A DNA stretch of 64,000 nt, from the NCBI GenBank assembly GCA_963736285.1, contig CAVTOA010000003.1:868001-932000 (forward strand), given 5' to 3'. The DNA comes from CAVTOA01 sp963736285. Its GTDB lineage: Bacteria; Actinomycetota; Actinomycetes; Mycobacteriales; QHCE01. Made by a program: the position numbers and the translations under genes. The notes under the pieces are model-generated. The model was not told the DNA's origin. It saw nothing but the letters and a program-made list of their open reading frames with translations, and made no database searches. Of the stretch, positions 19,228 to 28,414 are shown piece after piece. The stretch's first letter is position 1; each line of letters opens with the position of its first letter.

Positions 19228-20214
19228 GTGCATCTCGGACTGATCGGCCATCGTGGCCCCGATAAGTTCCAATCCAATATTGGTGACGCGCTCACGCGTA
19301 TGGGGCATCGCGTTACCTATCTGGGGTCTGGTCATTTCGAACGAGGCGGCCGCGCCTTCACCAGGGTTGCGGAGATGGCGATGGCGGCGGCGCCACGGTT
19401 GGAAGATCGTTGGCAGCGTGGCTTGGTGCGCATAGCAATGGAGTCGGAATGCGACGCCGTGATCAATACCCATGGCGAACTTTCCCCAGGCACGGTCGCC
19501 ACTTTGCGCCGCCACAAACTGCCGGTGGCGTTGTGGTTTCCGGACGCGGTCAGCAACTTGGGTCGGCAACGCATGCTCATGGCCCCATATTCAGCGCTTT
19601 TCTTCAAGGAACCACTCCTGGTGCAGCGTCTGCGCGACACAGTGGGTTTGCCGGTGTGGTACCTGCCGCAAGGATGTAATCCACGGTGGCATCGGCCCAT
19701 CGGGCGAAGCCGGTTCGGGTTCAGCTATCGCCGTGGTCGGTAATTGTTATCCGAGCCGCGCCGTGCTGTTGCGCCAGCTACACGAGGCTGGCATTCCGTT
19801 GGTGATCTACGGAAGCGCTCCACCGCGCTGGCTGAATGGCCTCATACCGGCCGAGTTGTTACGCGGGCCATCCCGTCTTCGGCCACGATAAGGCGCGGGT
19901 ATTTCGTGAGGCGGCCGCAGTTCTGAACAACCTTCACCCAGCGGAGATGCGCGGAGTCAATGCCCGACTATTTGAGGCCACCGCATCGGGTGCGGCGGTG
20001 TTGTGCGAACGGCGTCCAGTGTTGGACGAACTCTTCGACCCTGAACAGCGAAGTCGTTCCATTCACTAACTTCAGCTGAATTGGTCGATAAGGCCGGCAG
20101 TTGTTGGATAACCCGAATTTGACTCGAAAAATTGGCGATGCTGCCAGCAGGCGGGCGCACGCGGACCATGCCTACGAACAGCGCCTACCCTCCATCTTGG
20201 AGAAGCTGGCATGA
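19228..20214 (+). pseudogene. CgeB-like glycosyltransferase, frameshifted
   Basis: GTG 19228 is preceded by AAGGAGA at 5-6 bases. The first 160 residues contain HLGLIGHRGPDKFQSNIGDA and DAVINTHGELSPGTVATLRR, then PVALWFPDAVSNLGRQRM and LPQGCNPRWH. After shifts near 19700, 19855, 20050 and 20095 the C-terminal part reads LHPAEMRGVNARLFEATASG, the donor-binding end found in CgeB-type (GT1-like) spore maturation or glycan transferases, and ends at TGA 20212-20214, overlapping the next start. The donor and acceptor are unknown. Confidence 0.75.
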
Positions 20215-21373
20215 GCAAGGTAGTGCGCGCCGCTGTGCTGATCGAGCACCCCATCCAGCACTTTGCGCCCGCGCTGCGCTTGCTAGCGCCGAGCCACGGC
20301 TGCGCACCCGCGTGTACTACTGGAACGACGCGCTCGACGGCGTGTATGACGTCGGGTTTCGACGCCACATACGGTGGAACACGGATCTGCATTCTGGCTA
20401 TGACTGGTGGTCGCCGCCTCGGGAACATTCGGTAGGGCGGCGCTTGATGGGGTTGCGTCGCCGACTACGCCATGACCGCCCCGACGTGATCCTCAGTTTT
20501 GGATGGGCTAGTCCAGTGGCTCGGCTAGGCATCGCTTATTCGGCCACCACCAGAACACCATTGCTGTACTACGGGGATAGCAATTCGCGTACGGTCGCCG
20601 CGCGGTGGCGTGTCGACAGCTCGCGCTCTCGTATTGCGTTATCTATTTCGCCTGGGCGCGGGGGCGCTCTCGACAGGTGCTTTCAACCGAGAGTTCTACC
20701 TCATGCATGGTTTGTCGGAGCATCGGATTCATCCCGGTGTCTGCCCCGCGGAGGTGGACGTTTTTTCGTCGGCGGCCGCAAGCGCCAGCCACGAAACATC
20801 GACGGTGGCAAGCCGCTTGTCGTCGGTTTCGCGGGGAAATTTGTGCCCGCTAAGGGGGTGGACGATCTCATCGAGGCGGTGGCCTTGCTTCCGGATGGCA
20901 TGTCATGGGAGCTGTGGCTTATCGGAGATGGTCCGCTGCGAGCGCAGCTCGAATCACTGGTGGACGCCCGTGGGCTCACAGATCGCGTGCGGTTCCTCGG
21001 ATTCCAAAACACCGACGCGTTGCCATCTCTGATGGCCTCTATCGATGTCATGGTCATGCCTTCTCGAAAGGAACCCAGAGGTCTGGTGGCGGTCGAGGCT
21101 ATGGCTGCCGGCGCGGCGACAGTCGTCAGCTCGGCGACCGGGGTATGGGGGCCTGGAGATGTGTTGCGGCACGAAGAAACAGGCCTGGTTTTCCCGGCCG
21201 GCGATGTGAGGTTCCTGGCGAGCTGCTTGCACCGACTATTGGAGGACAGCGCATTGCGAGATCGGCTAGCTAGTGCGGGACGTGAGCGAGCGTCCGCTTT
21301 CGGCCCTGATAGCTTCGCGGCTACCGCCGCCGCCGCGTTGGTGTGCACTGCTCGTGGGAGAAATGATGGCTGA
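20211..21373 (+). pseudogene. Family 4 glycosyltransferase, frameshifted
   Basis: ATG 20211 gives KVVRAAVLIEHPIQHFAPAL, the opening of a GT4 subgroup whose N-terminal domain holds an HPIQHxxP motif. After a shift near 20280 come RTRVYYWNDALDGVYDVGF and PDVILSFGWASPVARLG. A stretch near 20630-20800 lies in a different frame, then the first frame returns with GKPLVVGFAGKFVPAKGVDD and MVMPSRKEPRGLVAVEAMAA, the E-x7-E donor motif. The end is TGA 21371-21373. The retained core is strong, so the fold is certain; the sugar is not. Confidence 0.8.
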
Positions 21374-22888
21374 CGCAGCAGTTCTTCCGCGCAGTGAACA
21401 GCAACAAGGCAAGGTATTTGTCGCTCTCGCGATTGGTGCCGTCGCGATGGTCCCGCTGCTCGTAAGTGGATTGTGGCCGCTAGACGTACGCCAGCAACTT
21501 GTCCTACGCGTGGCGTCAGTCGCTTTTCTGTCATTGGCGGCTCTGAAGCCTCATCATCGCGCTCCCAGGCAACGAACGCGGAATCAGCCGCTGGCGAATC
21601 GGCCCGTGGTACTGATATGGGCCGGTCTTGCGTTCGGCCTCGCATCGCTGACCTGGTTGGGAACACAAACCGGTTTGGCTTTGCGTATCGCGTTGCCGAG
21701 TGTGGTCAACGGGCTCGGCATCTTGGCGGTATCCATTGTGGCGTGGACTATCGGGTACCTCGTCGGGGCCACCGCGCTGTCGTTTCAGCGAGTGGCCAGC
21801 AGCGGACTTGGCTGGTTGCTGCGCGGCACGGGCACCACCATGCGGGGTGGGCTCCTCCCATGGGGCCTATACGCAGTCGGAACCATGGCCCGGCTATCCA
21901 GCGTGTTCCTGACTGGACGCTTTGGTTACGTGGGCGACCCACGTGGTCTGGTAGCAACGGCTGTCCCATATGCCCAGCTGTTGTACATCCTCTCGTTGTT
22001 CACGATTTTCGCGATCGCGGTAGCGGCATATCGAGCATTCACTCCGACCATCCGTGGCAGCGCGGTAACCCTTTGGGTGCTGGTTGCCGCGGAGGTTGTC
22101 ATCGGGGCGCTGGGCGGCGGGAAGGAGTCCTTTGTCCTGTCGGTGTTGGCGGTCGCTCATTCCGTATGGAGCTGTGCGGGGAAGGCTGCCGCTGCGGGTG
22201 CTATTGGTCGGAGCTTTTCTGTTCCTGTGGGTCGTTGTCCCATTCAATACCGCGTACCGAGGGGTGGTGCGGGGCGAATCGAGCACCCTAGCGCCATCAG
22301 CCGCGCTCGACGCAGCCCCGAAAGTGCTATCGCAGAGCATGCGATTGCAGTCAGTAGCCACGACGCTATCGAGTTCTTCCGTCGCGATGCTTTACCGAAT
22401 TCGAGAGACGGACAGCATCGCCATCATTACTCAGCTGACACCGCAACACGATCGCTTATCGAAGCCCGTGGGAGTTTGTCGCGGCTCCAGTTGTTGGCTT
22501 GATACCGCGACTGGTCTGGCATAACAAACCAATTCTGGCCAGCGGATATGAGTTCAACCAGAAATATTACGGCGTGCCCAGCACGGCTTACACCTCAACG
22601 GCGGTGACACCGCTAGGGGATCTGTATCGCCACGGTGGAATCCTGATCGTGGTGGTAGGAATGGTGCTACTCGGAGCGGGCTGCCGGCTTTTCGATAGCT
22701 TGCTGCGTGCAGACGTCGATCCGCGTGCACTGTGCTTCGTCGTTGTTTTCTTGCCGCTTATCGTCAAATCCGAAATCGACTTTCAGAGCTTGCTCATCAG
22801 CATCCCCAGCGGGATCGTGGCGGCGGCAATTGCGGTGCGGCTGATCTTCCGAAGCCAGCCAGCCAGTGTGGATAGTGACGCCCAATGA
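21366..22888 (+). pseudogene. Oligosaccharide repeat-unit polymerase (Wzy-like), frameshifted
   Basis: ATG 21366, with GGGAGA just upstream, starts a protein of about 500 residues with ten or more hydrophobic segments. Near the C-terminus, IPRLVWHNKPILASGYEFNQ followed by TAYTSTAVTPLGDLY and RHGG forms the long external loop seen in actinobacterial O-antigen polymerase-like proteins. Shifts lie near 22190 and 22440-22500. Wzy joins lipid-linked repeat units at the outer face of the membrane. Position between glycosyltransferases and after a flippase supports the call. Wzy proteins are poorly conserved, so this rests on topology and loop pattern. Confidence 0.7.
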
Positions 22889-23942
22889 CCCTGAACGCGC
22901 TACTAGTCTCGCCCTCCCGAGGGCTCGGCGGTGGGATCGAACGATATGTCTCGGCCGTCGGAGCCGCTTTTGAGCTACATGGTGTGTCATACCGAAGGGT
23001 GGATCTTCGCACCACTGATCGCCCAGCAAGCTTGGGTAGCAAGCTTCGCTTGATGGCGAGCGTGAAGCAGATTGTGCGGGCCAGCGACAACCCAGTTCGT
23101 CTTGTTCTCGCTCACCGCAACCTGTTGCCCGTCATCTATCCGGCGGCGCGCGTGCCTGGCTTCGCTGGCGCGGCGGTCATTCTGCACGGCGACGAGGCGT
23201 GGTCTTCTCGTCGAAAAGGAGGTCGCGCGATGCGTCGCAGTGACGTGCGCGTGGTCGCCGCGAGTAGTTTCACCGCTGGTGCGCTCGCTCCACTGTGTCA
23301 AGCAAGCGTCTTGCACCCAGGCGTGTCCGCCGACTGGTATCCGCATGCTGGTCGAAGCCAGCCGGCGCACGCGGCCCGATACCGGTGTACTCAATCTTGT
23401 GACAGCGTTTCGGCTGGCCGACTGGCGAAACAAGGGTCTGCCCACCATTGTGGAAGCTGTTGAGCTCCTCAATGACGAGCGTGTTCGGCTCACCGTGTGT
23501 GGTTCGGGTGAGGTGCCTGCGGATTTGCGCAACCACGTGGCGGCCCACACATGGTGCACAATCGCCCCGAACCTGACCGATTATCAGCTAGCCGCGCAGT
23601 TGGCTGACGCTGACCTTTTCGTGCTAGCGACTCGCACTCGAACCGGCGCGCAGGCATGCGGGGAAGGTTTCGGGCTTGCCCTCCTGGAAGCGCAACTCGC
23701 GGGAACCCCAGTCATCGCGCCGGCTTACGGCGGCAGCCACGACGCTTTTCAGCCACGGCTCACGGGGCTGTCTCCAGTGGATGAAACCGCGCACGCGCTA
23801 AAGAACTCGATGACAACGCTCTTGTCCGACGACATTCTCCGAGACACAATGGCGCGCGCCGCCGCCTCCTGGTCGCGGGCGAATTTTGATCCGGCAGCAC
23901 TACGCCACGCAGGTAGTGCAGACATTGCTAGCCGACTCGTAG
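22885..23942 (+). pseudogene. Family 4 glycosyltransferase, frameshifted
   Basis: ATG 22885 overlaps the polymerase stop. The N-terminal part has LLVSPSRGLGGGIERYVSAV, an acceptor-domain Gly loop. After a shift near 23340 the donor domain reads VLNLVTAFRLADWRNKGLPT and GEGFGLALLEAQLAGTPVIA, the E-x7-E motif. A second shift near 23905 gives the end ALRYATQVVQTLLADS with TAG at 23940-23942, just before the convergent FkbM gene ends at 23952. Without that shift the frame would run 400 bases antisense into fkbM, which is not credible. This is the last plus-strand gene of the glycan operon. Confidence 0.8.
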
Positions 23943-23951
23943 CCTCGGCGA

Positions 23952-24773
23952 TTATGGGGCGACAGCGAACAAATCTTCAGCTGATTCTGGCGGTGCTGTC
24001 GTTGGATGCAGGTAACCCTGACGGTCGGGCGCCATCATTCGGTAACCGTATTCGCCTAGTAGCTCGGCGACCGAGGCGCGGCTTTCGCCCAGAACCCGCT
24101 GGCTCATTGCGTTCCATTCAAGCTGCAAAGCGCCTATCCGGCGTTCGCGTAGCGCTCGGCGAGCACCCTGCAAAACCCATAGCTCGGCGCCCTCGACATC
24201 GACCTTTACGCCGGCCGCGTACCGATCGCCGAGCACGTTATCCAGAGTGTCGATCGGCACCTCCTCTCCGGTGGCGTCTGAGGACGCAAGCAGGTGATTC
24301 ATGGCGTCTTTACCTTGCGTCAGCGTCATGGTGCCTTGTTCATGGGCCAGCCCGTACTGCCCCACAGTGATGGGGAAGTCGTTGAGGTCAACGTTTTGGC
24401 GCAACTTCTGGGCAGTGGTTGAGCTTGGCTCGATCGCTATCACCTGGGCCCCAAGGTCGGCGGCCCACAACGCGTAGCTCCCCACGTTGCTGCCCACATC
24501 GATAAAGAGATCGCCGGGTTTGAGAAGGCGGCGCCAGGCCTGCATCTCGTTCCAGTCGGGAGGGTTGGCGTATAGCACCTTGGAGGCAGCTGTGGTGTGC
24601 AGTTCAGCCCACATGAGCCCGCGTGAACCAATCGTTGTCAGGGTCCGCATACCCAGCCGGCCGCGTATCTGAAAAGCAATCGCTCTACACACGCTCTTGC
24701 CGCGATGCCGGGAGTTGGCTGGGTGCTCCCAGACGAACCGGATTACGTGCCAGGCTTGCTTGAGCGTCGCCAC
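23952..24773 (-). CDS. FkbM-family SAM-dependent methyltransferase
   Basis: This intact 273-residue protein carries the SAM motif LFIDVGSNVGSYALWAADLG, the acidic post-I loop VIAIEPSSTTAQKL, and AAGVKVDVEGAELWVLQGAR, the FkbM hallmark. The GTG start at 24773 has AAAGAG about 8 bases upstream. It converges on the glycosyltransferase operon and is divergent from the Wzz/kinase gene, sharing a 163-bp upstream region. It probably O-methylates a sugar of the surface glycan; its target cannot be read from sequence. Unlike the operon genes it has no frameshift. Confidence 0.85.
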   Translation of the reverse strand: MATLKQAWHVIRFVWEHPANSRHRGKSVCRAIAFQIRGRLGMRTLTTIGSRGLMWAELHTTAASKVLYANPPDWNEMQAWRRLLKPGDLFIDVGSNVGSYALWAADLGAQVIAIEPSSTTAQKLRQNVDLNDFPITVGQYGLAHEQGTMTLTQGKDAMNHLLASSDATGEEVPIDTLDNVLGDRYAAGVKVDVEGAELWVLQGARRALRERRIGALQLEWNAMSQRVLGESRASVAELLGEYGYRMMAPDRQGYLHPTTAPPESAEDLFAVAP

Positions 24774-24936
24774 GACGTTGTCTCTTTATCTGATGGGTAG
24801 CGCGGTGCGCGTGCACACCCTCGTGAACTAAGTAGATTCAACCTGGTGTCGCCACCTTCTTGCGTTGTCCGTTTTATTACTATTTATGAGGCATAACATA
24901 GCGTGACGAGGCAGTCTCATCTGTGGAGGTTTGGTC
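24774..24936. promoter_or_regulatory. Divergent promoter region, FkbM / Wzz-kinase
   Basis: This gap lies between two divergent starts. The stretch 24863-24900 (TTTTATTACTATTTATGAGG and CATAACATAG) is A/T-rich like the other glycan-locus promoter regions. No exact -35/-10 pair is clear. GGAGG at 24925-24929 is the ribosome site for GTG 24937. Confidence 0.4.
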
Positions 24937-26316
24937 GTGGAGTTGAGTTCGGGTGTCCGATTGCTTCGCGATCATTGGTTGCTCATCCTGAGTTTCATCA
25001 TCGCGGCCATGGCGATAAGCGGGGTGGTCACGTGGCGACAAACCCCGCAGTATTCCTCGAAGGTCACGTTCTTCGTATCTGCGCTGGCAGATCGAGACGA
25101 CGCCGCGTCCGCGTACCAGGGGAGCCTCCTTTCCCAGCAGAAGGTGAAGTCGTATGCGGAGTTGCTCCGCACTCAGCGGGTGATGGGAGGCGTCATTGAC
25201 CGGTTGAGGTTGAAGGAAACGCCACAGCAGCTCTCGGCCAAAGTCGCGACCGCAGTAGTGCCTGATACCTCGCTACTCACCGCCACGGTCACCAATCCGT
25301 CGCCGGCGGCCGCGCAGCGAATCGCGCGTGCACTGGGAAACGAATTCGTTGAGCTGGTTCCCAGCCTGGAAAGCACCTCAGGATCTAGCCAGACGGCAGT
25401 GAAAGTCAGCGTGGTGAGCAAGCCTCGACTGCCGGTGGCCCCCACCACGCCAAAACCCATACGCAATCTTTCGATAGCCGCCGTCATTGGATTGTTCGCG
25501 GGGTTGGCCTGTGCCGTAGCTAGGCGCGCCTTGGATACCACCGTAAAAACCAGTGAGCAGCTGGAGAAGATCGTCGGCGAACCAACCATCGGGACCGTTG
25601 CTATCGATCGCAAGATGGCGAAATCGCCCTTGATAGTGCATGACCCTCAGGGGGTGAGGGCAGAAGAGATTCGAAAGATACGTACGAATCTTCAGTTCGT
25701 TGACGTCGACCGGCCACACAAAGTAATTCTGGTGACCAGTGCCGTAGCGGGCGAAGGCAAGAGCACCACAGCGTGCAATCTGGTGATTGCTCTCGCACAA
25801 GCTGGCAAGAAAGTCATCCTTGTCGACGCTGACCTGCGGCAACCTAAAGCAACCCATTACCTGGGCGTTCCCAACGGCGTGGGGCTGACCGACGTTCTTG
25901 TCGGCAACGTTGAGCTCGACGTTGCCACTCAAAGCTGGGGCAAGCAGCTTTTTGCGGTCCTCGCCAGCGGCTCAACACCCCCCAATCCCAGCGAATTGCT
26001 GGGTTCACAACAGATGCGCGACCTGCTTTCTAAGTTGCGCGACACCTATGACGTCGTAGTTCTGGATGCTCCGCCGCTGCTGCCAGTTACTGATGCTGCG
26101 GTCACAGCTGCCGCCTGCGATGGGGTCCTCCTGATCGTTCGACGGGGTAAAACTCGCCAAGAACAGCTCCGTACCGCGACAAACACCCTCAACAAAATTG
26201 AGGCGCCGGTCTTGGGAATAGTTCTTAACTTTGCCGCCTCGTCCAGTTATAAGCCATACAAATATGGCAATGCCAGAATCGTGCAAGAGAGCAAGGAAGA
26301 GGCGGGCGCGCATTAG
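24937..26316 (+). CDS. Fused Wzz chain-length regulator and BY-kinase (tyrosine autokinase)
   Basis: The 459 residues are intact. An N-terminal Wzz domain has membrane helices at about residues 14-32 and 175-196, the second after a Pro-rich PVAPTTPKP. A cytoplasmic kinase follows with Walker A AVAGEGKSTTACN, Walker A' KKVILVDADLRQP and Walker B DVVVLDAPP. The C-terminus SSSYKPYKYGN has three Tyr, the likely autophosphorylation cluster. Such kinases control glycan chain length through cycles of Tyr phosphorylation. The single-chain form is usual in proteobacteria and actinobacteria, while Firmicutes split it. GTG 24937 fits the GGAGG spacing. The phosphatase gene starts 3 bases after its stop. 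Confidence 0.9.
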   Translation: MELSSGVRLLRDHWLLILSFIIAAMAISGVVTWRQTPQYSSKVTFFVSALADRDDAASAYQGSLLSQQKVKSYAELLRTQRVMGGVIDRLRLKETPQQLSAKVATAVVPDTSLLTATVTNPSPAAAQRIARALGNEFVELVPSLESTSGSSQTAVKVSVVSKPRLPVAPTTPKPIRNLSIAAVIGLFAGLACAVARRALDTTVKTSEQLEKIVGEPTIGTVAIDRKMAKSPLIVHDPQGVRAEEIRKIRTNLQFVDVDRPHKVILVTSAVAGEGKSTTACNLVIALAQAGKKVILVDADLRQPKATHYLGVPNGVGLTDVLVGNVELDVATQSWGKQLFAVLASGSTPPNPSELLGSQQMRDLLSKLRDTYDVVVLDAPPLLPVTDAAVTAAACDGVLLIVRRGKTRQEQLRTATNTLNKIEAPVLGIVLNFAASSSYKPYKYGNARIVQESKEEAGAH

Positions 26317-26318
26317 CG

Positions 26319-27000
26319 GTGGTCGGCATCGTAAGGAACAGGGATCGTGGTCCGCCCGAGGCAGGTCAAGGTTTTCGCGCGGTATCCCGGTCTGCAGAAC
26401 CTGATCAACGCCCGCCAGCTTTTCGCATCTTGTATATCTGCGTCCGCCAATATCTGCAGGTCGGTACTGGCTGAGTATTTGACTTGGGTGGCCCTCAATG
26501 CTCATTTCCGCGAATTCGCTCACCTTTTCTCCGTCGAGAGCGCTGGCACTCATGCGGTGCCGGGTCTCACGATGCACCCAACGATCTCGCGTGTCCTTAA
26601 CGCGGCGGGAGTCGATGTGGATGGTTTCTCCTCCAGAAGACTGAATTCGGTGATGGTAGAGAAGGTGGACTTGGTGTTGGCGGCGACGTCAATGCAACGC
26701 GACCGCATCATCTCGATGCGCCCTTCCGCGCTCAGGTCGACATTTACGCTTAAAGAGTTCGCGCGGCTCGCGTCTCACCTGAAAACAGGGGGAGCGAGTT
26801 CATCTGAGAACGTTGTGGAAAATGCGCGGATACTTACTGCCGATGCCTCGATGATGCGCGGACAGGCGAGTTGGCCGGATGCGGACGGGGGCGACGACAT
26901 CGCGGATCCCTTGCATAAATGTAGAGCAATCCAGCGATGTGTTTCGAACACCAATTCGGCGGTATTCTCCACTTTGGAGCTGCTGACACAAGTGCGGTAG
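26319..27000 (+). pseudogene. Low-molecular-weight protein-tyrosine phosphatase, frameshift in P-loop
   Basis: GTG 26319 lies 3 bases after the kinase stop. Its frame leads to FRILYICV, and one base later the next frame continues ANICRSVLAEYLTW. Removing one C from GTCCGCC at about 26437-26443 restores CVANICRS, the catalytic C-x5-R-S loop. The remaining frame gives SVESAGTHAVPGLTMHP and the general-acid loop DDIADP. The phosphatase would reverse phosphorylation of the adjacent tyrosine kinase. A longer frame starting at 26347 lacks the catalytic Cys and is an artefact. The single C insertion is typical of sequence error. Confidence 0.82.
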
Positions 27001-27109
27001 CTCGCTGCCGCACCAGCGGCAACCGCGCCAGGCAGCTGAGACCCTTTTCGTGGCGAGAGCCTATGGTTTAGATCGTCACAGCACAGGTACCCCGCCGAAA
27101 TGAGCGTCC

Positions 27110-28345
27110 ATGTCGACCTATTTACCTGGGAAGGACGTCGCCGCACGTGGCCATTTGTTGGTGACGACGCTCGGCCGCCCGATCGTCGATTACATACGCC
27201 AGCGCGGGAGCGAGGCGGAACCCAGCATCTTGCCGGGTGGCAAAAGTCTGAATTGGGCTTGGAACGTTCTTTGTCTTATGGGTGAGGGAGCTGCCGCTGT
27301 CATTTGCCGTGTCGGAAATGATCCGCTCGGTAGGGCCATGATCGGGGTGTTGTGGGGAGCAGGTGCGGACGTCAGCGGCGTGACTTATGTGGACGGTGAT
27401 GAAACAAGCTCCTGCGAGATTATCGTTCCGCAAGATGGCGGCCCCACACAGTGCACGACGCGTTTTGCCGACGGGTCAGTACCGACCATTAACGACATCA
27501 GGAATTCCCGTGACCTACTGATGAAGTCCCGCACTGTCATCATCGATTTTTGCCTCCCCGAAAAAATTTTAAGAGAAGTGCTGACGCATAGCCCCGGACA
27601 CCGGATTGGTTCCTTAAGGCCAAACAAAGAGAGCATGCCTCGCCGCAAATCCTACAAACGGCTTCTCCGCGGCTTAGATACGCTTTTGATCAACGAACGG
27701 GAAGCCACGTCTCATCTCCGACGGCTCGGCGCCCACCACCCGCACTGGCCAGGTAAGCCCTATCCAGACCTGGAGGCGTGGCCGAAAGAAATGGACGAGC
27801 TGAAAAAGCGCATAGAAACCAAGGATGATCCGGTTGCGCTGGCAAGGCTCCAGGAACTTGAGAAAGAGTTCGATGCGGTGATGCGTCATGCCGCGCAAAC
27901 ATTGGCAAAGGTGACAGGTGGAGAGCCGATAGCGGGAAGGCCGGGCCGTGTCCGAGAGGGCAGGGTCACCGTCACGGTGGGCGCGCGCGGCACCTACTAC
28001 TGTGGACAGTCCGGGCATGTGGACCACTTTCCGCCGGACGTGGTGGTTAAGGTGGTAGATCCCACGGGCGCTGGCGATGCGTTTACGGCCGCCTATGCGG
28101 TGGCGGTGGCACGAGGAAAGTCTGTTGAAGAAGCGATTAAAGCGGGCGATGAGTACGGCGCGCGGGCGGTACAAGTATGGGGAGCCCAGGTAGTGACCGG
28201 GCCTCACACTCCACCTGAGGTATCGCAAATGGCGAGGCGGGGCAGTGGCTCAGCGGGGCGACCAGAAAGCCCGCTACAGCTTGGCGGGCCCTACGCGCAG
28301 TCGAAGACGGCGCAGTTAGCCGCAAGTGGTCGCGCCAGCCAGTAG
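27110..28345 (+). CDS. PfkB-family sugar kinase with coiled-coil insertion
   Basis: The 411 residues contain the ribokinase/PfkB plan: GGKSLNWAWNVLCLMGEGAA (substrate Gly loop), VGNDPLGRAM, LLINEREATSHL and the C-terminal DPTGAGDAFTAAYAVA with the catalytic Asp. Kinases of this family are about 310 residues; the surplus is a charged helical insertion at about residues 210-265 (PKEMDELKKRIETKDDPVAL) and a low-complexity tail. It phosphorylates a sugar, unknown which. The next gene is phosphoketolase, so a sugar phosphate feeding that pathway is plausible. Codon use is more A/T-rich than in its neighbours. Confidence 0.8.
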   Translation: MSTYLPGKDVAARGHLLVTTLGRPIVDYIRQRGSEAEPSILPGGKSLNWAWNVLCLMGEGAAAVICRVGNDPLGRAMIGVLWGAGADVSGVTYVDGDETSSCEIIVPQDGGPTQCTTRFADGSVPTINDIRNSRDLLMKSRTVIIDFCLPEKILREVLTHSPGHRIGSLRPNKESMPRRKSYKRLLRGLDTLLINEREATSHLRRLGAHHPHWPGKPYPDLEAWPKEMDELKKRIETKDDPVALARLQELEKEFDAVMRHAAQTLAKVTGGEPIAGRPGRVREGRVTVTVGARGTYYCGQSGHVDHFPPDVVVKVVDPTGAGDAFTAAYAVAVARGKSVEEAIKAGDEYGARAVQVWGAQVVTGPHTPPEVSQMARRGSGSAGRPESPLQLGGPYAQSKTAQLAASGRASQ

Positions 28346-28414
28346 AAGCGGGGGCTGGGCGGGTCATATGCTCGGGTGGCGGCGTTATTCACCCATTTGA
28401 GCAGGGGGCGGCTG

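Noticed and set aside
23072..24370. A 432-codon plus-strand frame that runs past the glycosyltransferase
   Set aside because: After about 23940 it lies antisense to the intact FkbM gene; the real glycosyltransferase end needs a shift near 23905 and stops at 23942.
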